A stretch of DNA of 64,000 bases from Arenibacter algicola (GCF_000733925.1 NZ_JPOO01000003.1:2046001-2110000), one strand, 5' to 3'. Shown: positions 46,624 through 55,901, numbered from the stretch's first letter. The notes: generated from the letters alone by a model not told the origin. Numbers and translations are program-made.

Positions 46624-46658
46624 AAAAAAGAAGCGCCACATCTTACGAAGTGGCGCTT
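46624..46658 (-). terminator. intrinsic terminator of the gldKLMN operon
   Basis: On the - strand AAGCGCCAC (46658-46650) and GTGGCGCTT (46639-46631) make a perfect 9-bp GC-rich stem with a 10-base loop, followed by CTTTTTTT (46630-46623). It lies 32 bases past the gldN stop. Confidence 0.9.
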
Positions 46659-46690
46659 TGCTTTATATGTGAATTGGAATATTATTAAGG

Positions 46691-47593
46691 CTAGTAGGCC
46701 CACATATCTTGTTCCCTATCTCGGATAACCTCCTTAATACGTTTGGATTCCAATAATTGGAACAAGGCATTATCTGCAATATAGTCCTTAACCTCACGGT
46801 CTCCATGCACGTTATCTTCTTTATAGATCGTTGCATTGAATCTTCTTGCGTTCAACAACATATCAAAAGAAATAGGCTGCGCGGAATTCCGTTGGTTAAA
46901 CACTTTGGCTTCATGTAATATCTGTCTGGCACTAGGATACCATACCCAGAACAATGGAACTTTTGCCTCGGCCAAATCCATAGATTCATCATCTATAAAG
47001 TTAACGTCTGGAGCTACAGGTGCAATACCCAACAATCGGTATTTTAGTTCACCCAATCTTTTGTCGAAATACCAGATTCCTTTAATAAGGTATTCCTCCA
47101 AATCGGCAGCAGTAAGGTTCCTACGATTAATATATTCAGGAGAAATAGGCTCTCCTGCATTAAATTGCTCGTATCCGTAGTCCGTAGTATCTACTTTTTG
47201 TAAAGTTGCAGCCAAATCGCTGAACTTTCTTTTTTCGGTAAAATAAGAGTCTACATAAACATCTGTCAATTTACCATTCTTAATGTTTTTGATCAACACA
47301 TCATACAATGACCTTCTGTCCGGACCTATATCAATAGTATCCAAAGGATAATACAGCGGAAAGTTAACACGCTCGTCCAAGTCGATTACCTCCCAAACGG
47401 TTTTGGACCAGAGAATGTCCCTGTCATCCACGTAAGCGTAAGGTAAAGGAGCGTCATTATCTTTAGCAATTTGTGCTTCTGTCTTCTTCCCTATCTCTTC
47501 CGGTAATTTGGCATTTAAAATATTTGCCTGGGCGGAAATAGACAATGGCAACAGGACCACTACTCCAATTAATAAAACATTTTTCCAATTCAT
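46691..47593 (-). CDS. gldN: gliding motility / type IX secretion protein GldN
   Basis: The start at 47593 (MNWKNVLLIGVVV) gives a proper signal peptide (cut after SAQ); the 12 upstream codons of the open frame are rejected. The 300-residue periplasmic product shows the GldN/PorN signature: NKLP-like start, DRDILWSKTVWEVIDLDER, YPLDTIDIGPDRRSLYDVL, IKGIWYFDKRLGELKYRLLG and SFDMLLNARRFNATIYKEDN. GldN forms the periplasmic ring with GldK under the outer membrane. It is the last gene of gldKLMN, followed by a strong terminator. Confidence 0.95.
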   Translation of the reverse strand: MNWKNVLLIGVVVLLPLSISAQANILNAKLPEEIGKKTEAQIAKDNDAPLPYAYVDDRDILWSKTVWEVIDLDERVNFPLYYPLDTIDIGPDRRSLYDVLIKNIKNGKLTDVYVDSYFTEKRKFSDLAATLQKVDTTDYGYEQFNAGEPISPEYINRRNLTAADLEEYLIKGIWYFDKRLGELKYRLLGIAPVAPDVNFIDDESMDLAEAKVPLFWVWYPSARQILHEAKVFNQRNSAQPISFDMLLNARRFNATIYKEDNVHGDREVKDYIADNALFQLLESKRIKEVIRDREQDMWAY

Positions 47594-47699
47594 CTGTTTA
47601 AATTTATTGTTTTTAATCTTCAGCCCCACTAAGGTTGGACTGGTGAATTAGCCATAGCAAACATTCTTTATTTGCCATGGCCATTTCACAACATTTTTA

Positions 47700-49268
47700 C
47701 TAGTTTGTAATCTCCACAACAACAGGAGATACCTTTTTAAGCTTATAGCTTTTGTTATTTGTAATATACGCTTCGATATCGAAAATCTGTACGGCATCAC
47801 CTCGGCTTGCTCTTTTAAGGGCAGACTTGGCTCTAGCGTCCAATTTGTTACCATTAACATCTACCGTTGGCTGTCCTGGAACTTTAAATTTAAATCCACT
47901 AACCGCAAGGTTAAGATCAAAATCAAAGTCTTCCAATAGAGCTCCAATAGTAGATATCTCTAGGTTGTTTTTACCCATTTTAGCACTTCCGGATTCTCCT
48001 CTTACAGAACCTGAAGGTCTTGGAATATCCTTAATCCTAAACTCGGATGAAGTTTTGATCATTTGACCATCAGGCAATTTACCGGAAGCAGTTATAGAAA
48101 CAGTTCTTCCTGTACCAGGATTCATAGCGTATTTACTTCCACTCTGCTTACTAAGTCCTGGAGCGGATGCGGATACATTGTTATCCGGAATACCAGGAAT
48201 GGATATGGTTATAGGGTTGGAAACACCACGATAAACAACATTCATTTTATCAGCAGAAATTACAGCTGCATTGGGCTTGGTAATAGTGGCAAATGTAGAG
48301 GATACTGGCACTTCTGTACGCTCTCCATCCTGCATAAACACCAAGTTACCTTCAATCTTATGATCACCAGCACTTCCAGCACTTACGGTCAACCTTACCT
48401 TACCGTCCTCGATTACATAATCGGTACCTTCACTTAATTTTCTACCATCTAGGGTCAAGTTAACTTCGTTAGGTTTTGTAGTAGCATCTTTACGACCCAA
48501 TACAATATTTCCTGCAAATTTTTCACCTGCATAAAAAGCAGATTTTTCTTGCTCCAACAAAGTGGTATAATTGGTCATGGAAACCTCACTGCTCAACTGT
48601 CCTTGAAGCATAGCTTTTAAAGCATCTTCCTCGGTAGCCTTAATATCGGCCTGAAGTGAAGTGATCTTGGTCAAAGAAGCAACCAAAGGATAACCTTCAA
48701 AGTTATAGTTCAACCAATCTTGTTTGGAACCATCCCTTTTAGTAACCTTACCATTATCATCTCCAGTTTCGAACCTAGAATTTACAGAAGACTTTACAGA
48801 CTCCAATTCCTTAGGCATTACTGCAGCGATCTGGGTACGATAGTTTACCAAGCGATCCAAGAACTCTTTACCATCCGCTCCAAGTTGGTCTCCTTGGAAA
48901 AAACGTTGATCCAAATAATCGGTCTTGTCCATAACTTGATAATCTTTTGGATCCTCAACATCGGCCATCATCTCCTTTTTCAAGTTTTCCAAGTATTGGT
49001 AATACTCAGCAGACAATTCCTTTATTTTCCTGGCATCCTCCAAAAGAGGGCCAAATTTCTCAGCATTTTCAGATGCTTTGGTTTCAAGACCACTTAGGAA
49101 AGCCGTATTGTTTTCCGTGGTTTTTATGTTAGAAGCTTCTAACTTTTCGTTCATAAGACCGAAAGCCGATAGAACTTCTTTTCCCATATTTAAGGCCAAC
49201 ATCGCGATGAAGATCAAGTACATTAGGTTGATCATCTTCTGACGTGGTGTTGCTTTTCCTCCTGCCAT
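47700..49268 (-). CDS. gldM: gliding motility / type IX secretion motor protein GldM
   Basis: A 522-residue protein. One N-terminal transmembrane helix (PRQKMINLMYLIFIAMLALN) spans the inner membrane, where a GldM dimer sits inside the GldL pentamer and rotates with proton flow. The rest is periplasmic, with the four GldM domains. The first helical domain covers residues ~35-220 (LEASNIKTTENNTAF, QLGADGKEFLDRL) and the three Ig-like beta domains follow. A GKEVLSAFGLMN stretch follows the helix. It lies 58 bp after gldL and 106 bp before gldN. Confidence 0.95.
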   Translation of the reverse strand: MAGGKATPRQKMINLMYLIFIAMLALNMGKEVLSAFGLMNEKLEASNIKTTENNTAFLSGLETKASENAEKFGPLLEDARKIKELSAEYYQYLENLKKEMMADVEDPKDYQVMDKTDYLDQRFFQGDQLGADGKEFLDRLVNYRTQIAAVMPKELESVKSSVNSRFETGDDNGKVTKRDGSKQDWLNYNFEGYPLVASLTKITSLQADIKATEEDALKAMLQGQLSSEVSMTNYTTLLEQEKSAFYAGEKFAGNIVLGRKDATTKPNEVNLTLDGRKLSEGTDYVIEDGKVRLTVSAGSAGDHKIEGNLVFMQDGERTEVPVSSTFATITKPNAAVISADKMNVVYRGVSNPITISIPGIPDNNVSASAPGLSKQSGSKYAMNPGTGRTVSITASGKLPDGQMIKTSSEFRIKDIPRPSGSVRGESGSAKMGKNNLEISTIGALLEDFDFDLNLAVSGFKFKVPGQPTVDVNGNKLDARAKSALKRASRGDAVQIFDIEAYITNNKSYKLKKVSPVVVEITN

Positions 49269-49326
49269 TTTTCTAATTAGTTTTAATTATTAATTGATTT
49301 GGGTTTGGTTATTGAATTGTAACTAA

Positions 49327-49977
49327 TTAGTTTCTATTCATTGCAGATAACATACCACCGTAAACTCCGTTCAATGAAGAAAGGTTGGTAGCCAAAGATT
49401 CCATTTGCTCTTTAAGGGCGCTAGAATTCTGTACCACTTCCTCGTTGATAGAAGCTTGTCTGCTTGCACTTTCCAATTGTACTTTGTAAAGACTGTTCAA
49501 AGATTCCATTTGAGCGGCAGCCTGTACCATTTCATCAGAATACTTCTTAGTAGATTCCATAGCATCAACAGTTGGAGCTATACCTTTGGCAGCACCTTCA
49601 AAGTTTCTAATGCTAGATCCAAGACTTTCCATAAGGTTGGCATCTACACCGGCTTCTTTTAACAAATCATCCAATTTTTTGGATAAAGAAGCTTCTGCCT
49701 CTTTCATTTCAGCTTTGGAATTGGATTTTCCAGAAGCAGCACCTCCGTTTAATTCCGGGTACACCAATGACCAATCGTATTCGTCATCTACTGGTTCAAA
49801 TGCACTGATAGCAAAAATTAATGCTTCGGTAATAAGACCGATTGCCAATAACAATCCTCCCGTAAGTGGGCCAAATTGCCAGTGAAGGATCTTAAACAAT
49901 GCTCCTATAATTACTACAGATGCACCAAGGCCGTAGGCCATGTTAAATAATTTCTTAGTTGATTTTGACTGTGCCAT
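49327..49977 (-). CDS. gldL: gliding motility / type IX secretion motor protein GldL
   Basis: A 216-residue inner-membrane protein. Two N-terminal helices (AYGLGASVVIIGALFKILHW and GPLTGGLLLAIGLITEALIF) carry K29 and E51, which by position correspond to the conserved Lys and Glu of the proton path in GldL/PorL; E61 follows. The C-terminal ~150 residues form a long cytoplasmic helical/coiled region (AEASLSKKLDDLLKEAGVDA, then Q/S/A-rich heptads). It forms a pentamer around two GldM chains and powers the type IX system. Confidence 0.95.
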   Translation of the reverse strand: MAQSKSTKKLFNMAYGLGASVVIIGALFKILHWQFGPLTGGLLLAIGLITEALIFAISAFEPVDDEYDWSLVYPELNGGAASGKSNSKAEMKEAEASLSKKLDDLLKEAGVDANLMESLGSSIRNFEGAAKGIAPTVDAMESTKKYSDEMVQAAAQMESLNSLYKVQLESASRQASINEEVVQNSSALKEQMESLATNLSSLNGVYGGMLSAMNRN

Positions 49978-50062
49978 AATTTTAAATTTAATTAAGTAAT
50001 GTTAATAATAAGTATTTGGTTTAACGTTTGATTCAATATAAAGGTCTTCTTTATTTTATATT

Positions 50063-51418
50063 TTAATTGGTAGAGTCTTCCTCTCCCATGTAATCCTGTA
50101 CGGTTCTAAAACCGATATAACTACGTGCCGAATCCTGGTATTCGTAATCCCTGGTGCTTACCTGTAGGAAATAAGCAACATCTTTCCAAGATCCACCTCT
50201 TATAACTTTTCTTGCGTTTTGGGTAGATTCCGCATTGGGGTTCATAGTGGACACATATTCATAGGAATTTGGGTCATAGCTACTATTGGTCCATTCGGAA
50301 ACGTTACCTGCCATATTGTAAAGGTTATAATCGTTGGGCTCATAGGCCTTTGCCTCTACTGTATACAAGGCTTGATCTGCCGCGTAATCCCCACGTTGTG
50401 GTTTAAAGTTGGCCATAAAACACCCGGTATCACTAATTACATACGGTCCACCCCAAGGGTAAGTTCCTCCTTCTATACCTCCTCTTGCAGCATATTCCCA
50501 TTCCGCTTCGGTAGGTAATCTAAAGCGGTTGACAAATTGCTTGCCCCTACTTTTTTGATCATCGTTCTTGAACTTGGTCCTCCAGTTACAAAAGGCCTGT
50601 GCCTGTTGCCATGTAACCCCAACTACAGGGTAGTCACTATAAGCATCGTGCCAGAAATAATCATTGTGCATTGGCTCATTATAGGAGTAGGAGAAATCCT
50701 TTATCCATACCGTAGTATCCGGATAAATTTCAAGTTCTTCCTGTTTTATAAAATTCTTTCTACTTCCCTTTTTGGCACGGGCCGCAGCCTCAATATCCAT
50801 CCAGGTATATTTGTATTTCAATTTGGTAACATCTACATGGCGTTGGCCATTATAGGATTCCTCTTGGGAAATATACAATGAATCCATTACCTCGGCATAA
50901 TACTCGTCCGGATATTTGGATGTATCCCAGATTAAGTTCTGTTTTCTGTCCAATGCCCTACCTTCGTAGCCTGTTTCTCCCATACCTGCATAATTGTTCA
51001 ACATGTACTTATCGTAGGCAGACAATCTTGTGGTATCGGCATCCTTAAAGGCATAGTCCCCTATACCTCCATCTTCAGGTCCCAAGCCCAACTCATCGGC
51101 CAAAATAGCCAAACGGGTTCTTGCAATGGAGTCTTTTACCCATTCTACAAATTGACGATATTCACTATTCGTAATTTCAGTATCATCCATGTAGAAAGAT
51201 CGAACAGTTACAGTCTTTGTCGGGGCGTTTAGTACCTTAGCCTGATCTTCCTCACTCTTACCCATGATGAATGCTCCTCTAGGAATCAATTCCATACCAT
51301 AGGGTTTTTCGGGATACCATTTTTTTCCTTGAGCTCCGACCAGCTCTCCTTTTGTTTTGGACCCACAACTTGAGAGTAAAAAAACAAATGCTATAGATGA
51401 CAACAATAGCTTCTTCAT
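50063..51418 (-). CDS. gldK: gliding motility / type IX secretion lipoprotein GldK
   Basis: A 451-residue outer-membrane lipoprotein (lipobox LSSC, Cys18) with the SUMF1/FGE fold: MELIPRGAFIMGKSEED, DDTEITNSEYRQFVEW, PVVGVTWQQAQAFCNWRT, RLPTEAEWEYAARGGIEG and NMAGNVSEWTNSSYDP, ending in SYIGFRTVQDYMG. The FGE catalytic cysteines are absent, so it is structural: GldK and GldN form the large periplasmic ring. It is the first gene of gldKLMN. The 116 bp upstream contain a perfect 17-bp AT-rich palindrome. Confidence 0.95.
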   Translation of the reverse strand: MKKLLLSSIAFVFLLSSCGSKTKGELVGAQGKKWYPEKPYGMELIPRGAFIMGKSEEDQAKVLNAPTKTVTVRSFYMDDTEITNSEYRQFVEWVKDSIARTRLAILADELGLGPEDGGIGDYAFKDADTTRLSAYDKYMLNNYAGMGETGYEGRALDRKQNLIWDTSKYPDEYYAEVMDSLYISQEESYNGQRHVDVTKLKYKYTWMDIEAAARAKKGSRKNFIKQEELEIYPDTTVWIKDFSYSYNEPMHNDYFWHDAYSDYPVVGVTWQQAQAFCNWRTKFKNDDQKSRGKQFVNRFRLPTEAEWEYAARGGIEGGTYPWGGPYVISDTGCFMANFKPQRGDYAADQALYTVEAKAYEPNDYNLYNMAGNVSEWTNSSYDPNSYEYVSTMNPNAESTQNARKVIRGGSWKDVAYFLQVSTRDYEYQDSARSYIGFRTVQDYMGEEDSTN

Positions 51419-51490
51419 ACGTTAGGTTAAATTTCGATTATGATTATAAATGCAAACACAAGTATTATTCTCTAAAACTTATTTTTAAAT

Positions 51491-51527
51491 AATTTATTGT
51501 ATAAAAATTGTTTTTATACAATAAATT
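51491..51527. promoter_or_regulatory. perfect 17-bp inverted repeat between the arginase-like gene and gldK
   Basis: AATTTATTGTATAAAAA (51491-51507), a TTG loop and TTTTTATACAATAAATT (51511-51527) are exact complements. It is purely AT-rich apart from one G-C pair, so a factor-binding site or a weak terminator is possible. It lies 8 bp past the arginase-like stop and 73 bp before the gldK start. Confidence 0.6.
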
Positions 51528-51534
51528 TATTATT

Positions 51535-52692
51535 TCAATTAAACCCTTTTTTGTAGGCTTTAAACCACCGCTCAGGAATATTTTGATTACATGCATCCAG
51601 ATAATCCAATTCAGTGCATGGTAATAACGCGGGTGAATTTGTTTTAGTATGTGAAGTTAAAATTGAAGGTACCTCTACCCACCATCTTTCGCTGAGATGG
51701 CTTTTATAAAAGATAAGGGACTCATCTTCCGTAGGTACGGTATACTTGGTGAAGTCGTTACTATTACTATTGGGAGTCTCTTGGATCCTAAAGTTTAGGC
51801 CCTCTATAAAATACCATATTATTTGGGCAACAAGTTGAAAGGATTGATTGCTATTTTCGCATTCGTATATCCCAAAAACCGATACATTGTCACTAATTCC
51901 GGCATATCTTGCTATGGCACAGATTTCCCTTCCGGTAAAACCATTGGGAGAAAAGTTTCTGGAATACCCTATATCTGCCGCACGTATGGCACGTGCATCC
52001 AAACTAACCACATGGGCATTCCGTAGCACCGGCTCCGCCAAGGTTATATTGGAAATTAATTCACCCAACCTATAGGAATCAAAGAAAAGACGCTCCATTA
52101 GGTCCAATTCTTCTTGGGAATTAAAATAACTTTGATAGCCAATATTGGAGAAATTAAATAAATTATTAGGCTTTTCGGTAATTATTTTACTCATATAGGA
52201 ATGGGAAGAAATAAGATCTTCGTCCATCCCAAAGTCGAACCTACTGTCTATGGACACTAGATTAACCATATTTTTAAGACCGTCAAAGGCCCTGTATGTA
52301 GGATAGGTAATGTCTTGTGTTGCACCAATGACAATGGGGATAATATTCTCTTCCAGTAGGCCGGCAACTATTTCCTTTACCACAAAATAGGTATCCTCTA
52401 CAGTCTCCCCCTCTTCAATATCTCCCAAATCTATGATGGAGGAATTCCAGTTCCCCATCATCAAATTATACAACTGTAGTCTAATTTCGGAAATATCCAG
52501 GCGCTCCGGTTTTTTCTCAAAAGCATTTCTAGATTCATTGACCCCTAATATAGCTACACTTACATTTGCCAGCACCGGAAGACCATGCCGTGCAGTGTGC
52601 ATATATATGTGTTTCCCCAATGCTTGGGCCGGAAGTAATTCGCAGTGGGCCAATACCCTGTCACTTACGGGTACTAAAAAATCGAATGCCAT
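51535..52692 (-). CDS. arginase/formimidoylglutamase-fold protein with degraded metal site
   Basis: A 385-residue cytosolic protein of the ureohydrolase (arginase, agmatinase, formimidoylglutamase) fold. The order of conserved blocks is kept, but the metal ligands are not. The GGxH(D/S) block reads GATQD (His replaced by Gln126), DAHxD reads DSRFD (His replaced by Arg151), and SxDxDxxDP reads SLDARAIRAAD (second Asp replaced by Arg234). The later NGFTGREICAIARYAG segment is well preserved. A two-manganese centre seems impossible, so it is probably not a hydrolase. It starts 1 bp after topA and precedes gldK. Confidence 0.8.
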   Translation of the reverse strand: MAFDFLVPVSDRVLAHCELLPAQALGKHIYMHTARHGLPVLANVSVAILGVNESRNAFEKKPERLDISEIRLQLYNLMMGNWNSSIIDLGDIEEGETVEDTYFVVKEIVAGLLEENIIPIVIGATQDITYPTYRAFDGLKNMVNLVSIDSRFDFGMDEDLISSHSYMSKIITEKPNNLFNFSNIGYQSYFNSQEELDLMERLFFDSYRLGELISNITLAEPVLRNAHVVSLDARAIRAADIGYSRNFSPNGFTGREICAIARYAGISDNVSVFGIYECENSNQSFQLVAQIIWYFIEGLNFRIQETPNSNSNDFTKYTVPTEDESLIFYKSHLSERWWVEVPSILTSHTKTNSPALLPCTELDYLDACNQNIPERWFKAYKKGFN

Positions 52693-52693
52693 A

Positions 52694-55183
52694 TTATTTT
52701 TTAGCCTTAGGTTTTGCTTTGGTTTTTTTCTTAGGTGTCTTTTTCTCTATTAATTCCTGCGCATCCTTAAGGGAAATCTTGGTAGCATCCACATCCTTGG
52801 AAACCTCCACCTTGATCTTGCCCTTGATAATACTATGCCTGCCCCATCTGGCCTTTTCTATTCGAATCCCTTCTTCTGGCCATTCTTGGACCAATTTATC
52901 GATTTCTTTTTGTTTTTTGGCCTCTATAATCTCTTCGATATCCTGTTTTGAAAGAGTATCAAAATCATATTTCTTACTAACATTAATGAACATTCCGTCC
53001 CATTTAATAAATGGACCAAATCTTCCGACCCCTTTGGTAACCTCTTTATTCTCATAAATTGCAATAGGGGCATCCGCTTTTTGTTTTTCCTTGATCAGTT
53101 CCACGGCCCGATCCATGTCTATCTCCATGGCATTTTCATCCTTGCCCAGAGAAACAAACTTTTTACCAAACCTTATATAAGGACCAAATCGGCCCACATT
53201 GGCTTCTACATCTTCCCCTTCATAAACCCCAAGTTTTCTTGGCAATTTAAACAGGTCCATAGCTTCTTCGTAGCTAATAGTATTCAATGACTGGTCCGGT
53301 AACAAACTGGCAAACAATGGTTTTTCCTCATCATCTACGGTACCTACCTGTACCATAGGCCCAAAACGGCCCAATCTAACCGAAACCTGTCTTCCCGTCT
53401 TGGGATCTGTCCCCAAAACGCGCTCGCCACTGGCCCTATCCGCATTCTCCTCCACATCCAAAACCTTGGGATGAAAATCCCCATAAAAATTCTTCAATAC
53501 TTTTTGCCAATCCTCATCACCCGAAGCAATCTCATCAAAGTCTTCTTCCACTTTAGCAGTAAAATGATAATCCAAAATTGTCTCAAAATGTCCTACCAAA
53601 AAGTCGGTTACTATTATTCCAATATCCGTAGGCACCATTTTCCCTTTATCGGAACCCACATTCTCCTTTAAATCCTTTGTGGTCAGCTTATCGGATTTCA
53701 GCAGTAGCTGTACATAATTTCTTTCGGTGCCTTCAACGGTTCCCTTTTCTACGTAACCCCTATTCTGAATAGTGGAAATCGTAGGCGCATAGGTAGACGG
53801 TCTTCCTATTCCAAGTTCTTCCAATTTCTTTACCAAGGAAGCCTCTGTAAATCTATAAGGTGCCCTGGAAAAACGTTCTGTTGCCGTTATATAATTATTG
53901 TGGAGTTTTTCACCCTCTTTCAGAGCCGGAAGCATTCCTTCCTGCTCTTCACTTATATCCTCATCATCGGTACCTTCCAAATAGACCTTCAGGAAACCAT
54001 CAAATTTAATTACCTCCCCGTTGGCCGTAAATTCTTCCTTGTGGGTATTGGCCTTTATTTTAACATTGGTACGCTCCAATTCGGCATCACTCATTTGAGA
54101 AGCCAAGGTACGTTTCCATATAAGTTCGTATAATTTGGATTGATCCCTTTCCAATGATGGGGACTGATTGGTCATCTCCGTAGGACGGATGGCCTCATGT
54201 GCCTCCTGTGCTCCTTTGGATTTCCCTGTAAAATTTCTGACCTTACTGTATTCCTTACCGTAATTGCTTATAATAGCATCCTTTGCAGCATCAATGGCAT
54301 CTTTGGATAGGTTAACGCTATCCGTTCTCATATAGGTTATTAACCCAGCCTCATATAAGCGTTGTGCCACTTGCATGGTCCTTGAAACTGAAAAATACAA
54401 TTTCCTGGAAGCTTCCTGCTGCAATGTTGAAGTTGTAAATGGTGCTGCAGGCGATTTTTTAGCAGGTTTCTTATCTAGGCTGGCAACTGAAAAATTTGCC
54501 CCAATATTTTCTTTTAAGAAAGCTTCAGCCTCTTTCTGGCTGACATAGGTCTTGTTTAACTTGGCAGTAAAAATACTACCCTCATTGGTTTTAAACTCCG
54601 CCGATATCTTAAAGGCTGCTTCTGGATTAAAAGCTTCAATTTCCCGTTCCCTTTCTACTATTAATCTCACCGCAACGGATTGAACCCTACCCGCAGATAA
54701 ACCGGGTTTAATTTTTTTCCACAAGACTGGGGAAAGTTCGTATCCCACCAATCTGTCCAAAATCCGCCTTGCCTGTTGGGCGTTCACCAAATCGTAATTA
54801 ATTTCCCTAGGATTTTCAATCGCCTTTTGAATGGCAGATTTGGTAATAGAGTTAAAAACTATCCGCTTTGTTTTATTCTTGTCCAATTTTAACTCCTCTG
54901 CCAAGTGCCAGGAAATTGCCTCCCCTTCACGGTCTTCATCACTGGCAAGCCATATAGTATCCGCTTTGTCCGCCAAGTCCTTAAGCTTTTTAACAAGGGC
55001 CTTTTTGTCCTTGTCAACAATATATTTAGGCGCAAAATTATTGTCCACATCCACTCCTAATTCCTTGGAAGGCAAATCGGCAATATGTCCAAAACTGGAC
55101 TCTACCTTATATTCCTTACCTAAAAATTTCTCAATTGTTTTTGCTTTAGCCGGGGACTCTACGATTACTAAATTCTTTGCCAT
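52694..55183 (-). CDS. topA: DNA topoisomerase I
   Basis: An 829-residue type IA topoisomerase that relaxes negative supercoils by single-strand passage. The TOPRIM domain opens with LVIVESPAKAKTIEKFLG and contains the acidic Mg site ASDEDREGEAISWHL. The catalytic Tyr lies in GLITYMRTDSVNLS, and SLVKKLEELGIGRPSTYA follows. The C-terminal third has several TopA C-terminal repeats with GRFGPFIKWDG-like motifs, without the four-Cys zinc fingers of E. coli TopA, and ends in a Lys-rich tail (TPKKKTKAKPKAKK). It is co-oriented with and adjacent to the arginase-like gene and gldKLMN. Confidence 0.96.
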   Translation of the reverse strand: MAKNLVIVESPAKAKTIEKFLGKEYKVESSFGHIADLPSKELGVDVDNNFAPKYIVDKDKKALVKKLKDLADKADTIWLASDEDREGEAISWHLAEELKLDKNKTKRIVFNSITKSAIQKAIENPREINYDLVNAQQARRILDRLVGYELSPVLWKKIKPGLSAGRVQSVAVRLIVEREREIEAFNPEAAFKISAEFKTNEGSIFTAKLNKTYVSQKEAEAFLKENIGANFSVASLDKKPAKKSPAAPFTTSTLQQEASRKLYFSVSRTMQVAQRLYEAGLITYMRTDSVNLSKDAIDAAKDAIISNYGKEYSKVRNFTGKSKGAQEAHEAIRPTEMTNQSPSLERDQSKLYELIWKRTLASQMSDAELERTNVKIKANTHKEEFTANGEVIKFDGFLKVYLEGTDDEDISEEQEGMLPALKEGEKLHNNYITATERFSRAPYRFTEASLVKKLEELGIGRPSTYAPTISTIQNRGYVEKGTVEGTERNYVQLLLKSDKLTTKDLKENVGSDKGKMVPTDIGIIVTDFLVGHFETILDYHFTAKVEEDFDEIASGDEDWQKVLKNFYGDFHPKVLDVEENADRASGERVLGTDPKTGRQVSVRLGRFGPMVQVGTVDDEEKPLFASLLPDQSLNTISYEEAMDLFKLPRKLGVYEGEDVEANVGRFGPYIRFGKKFVSLGKDENAMEIDMDRAVELIKEKQKADAPIAIYENKEVTKGVGRFGPFIKWDGMFINVSKKYDFDTLSKQDIEEIIEAKKQKEIDKLVQEWPEEGIRIEKARWGRHSIIKGKIKVEVSKDVDATKISLKDAQELIEKKTPKKKTKAKPKAKK

Positions 55184-55202
55184 TAACTAGTTTTTGGTGA
55201 CA

Positions 55203-55210
55203 CAAAAGTA
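55203..55210 (-). promoter_or_regulatory. candidate -7 box for topA
   Basis: TACTTTTG on the - strand, an exact TAnnTTTG match 19 bases upstream of the topA ATG. No -33 TTTG at ideal distance was found. Confidence 0.4.
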
Positions 55211-55254
55211 ATTGAATTTTTTAATTTGATGCCATACCCTAGTTAGTATGACCA

Positions 55255-55895
55255 AAAATTAGCAATGGTGGGAAGTTAATTTAAGATTGAAAGTTCATGG
55301 TTTAAGGTTCAAAAAATAGTAGGCAGTAGCGGGTTGAAAGTAGACAGACTTTGTACAGCAGGTTGTCCTTCCCCAAACTTCCCGCCCAAAAGTGGGACAG
55401 GCACACCCAAGGAGGGGGAGTTAAAATTTTCCGTCATTGCGAGCCTGCCCGGTCGGACAGGGAGCTATGGCGACGAAGCAATCTCTTCAAACAATTGACA
55501 GATTGCCAGGCTTCGCTCGCAATGACGAAATCAAAAAGGCTCCTTCCATTGGCAAGGGAAGGTGACTTCTCCGACCTGAGGAGGAAGGACTACAACCAAT
55601 AGTTTGCCATAGACTATCTATGTTAGGAAATAACAAGTAGCAGTTGGTAGTGACAGTTGGCAGCTTTAAAATTCAAGGTTTCAGGTATAAAGTCTAAACC
55701 CAAAATCTAAGGTCTCATTGTCCAATATTTTAATTCTCAATTCCAACATCCAGTATGTGGCTTCGACTACGCTCAGCCACCAAATAGGTGTTCGGAAATA
55801 GACCGAAGTCGAAATCGGAAGATGTTCCAACTTACAACTAATGTCTCAATTCTAATATCTAGTATCTAGCACCTCAAACCCAGTATCCCATTCTA
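55255..55895. repeat. intergenic mosaic of dispersed repeats between topA and the LVIVD gene
   Basis: No gene is supported here. At least four pieces are visible. (1) 55432-55527 is an inverted repeat with arms CGTCATTGCGAGC / GCTCGCAATGACG, nested GCAATCT / AGATTGC, a type of repeat I know from many Bacteroidetes genomes. (2) 55540-55590 is a degenerate relative of the ~190-bp repeat at 12.5-13.8 kb (CTCCTTCCATTGGCAAGGG). (3) 55759-55778 is GGCTTCGACTACGCTCAGCC, also widely dispersed in this phylum. (4) Degenerate short tracts of the AGTAGGCAGTAG and CTAATATCTAGTATCTAG types flank them. Confidence 0.8.
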
Positions 55896-55901
55896 CAGGG
55901 A

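Noticed and set aside
51535..52692. Active formimidoylglutamase or arginase
   Set aside because: Gln, Arg and Arg replace three required manganese ligands, and no other histidine-degradation (hut) gene is nearby.
55351..55602. 83-codon frame in the repeat mosaic
   Set aside because: It reads through the inverted repeat with arms CGTCATTGCGAGC, which gives a familiar spurious translation in many genomes.
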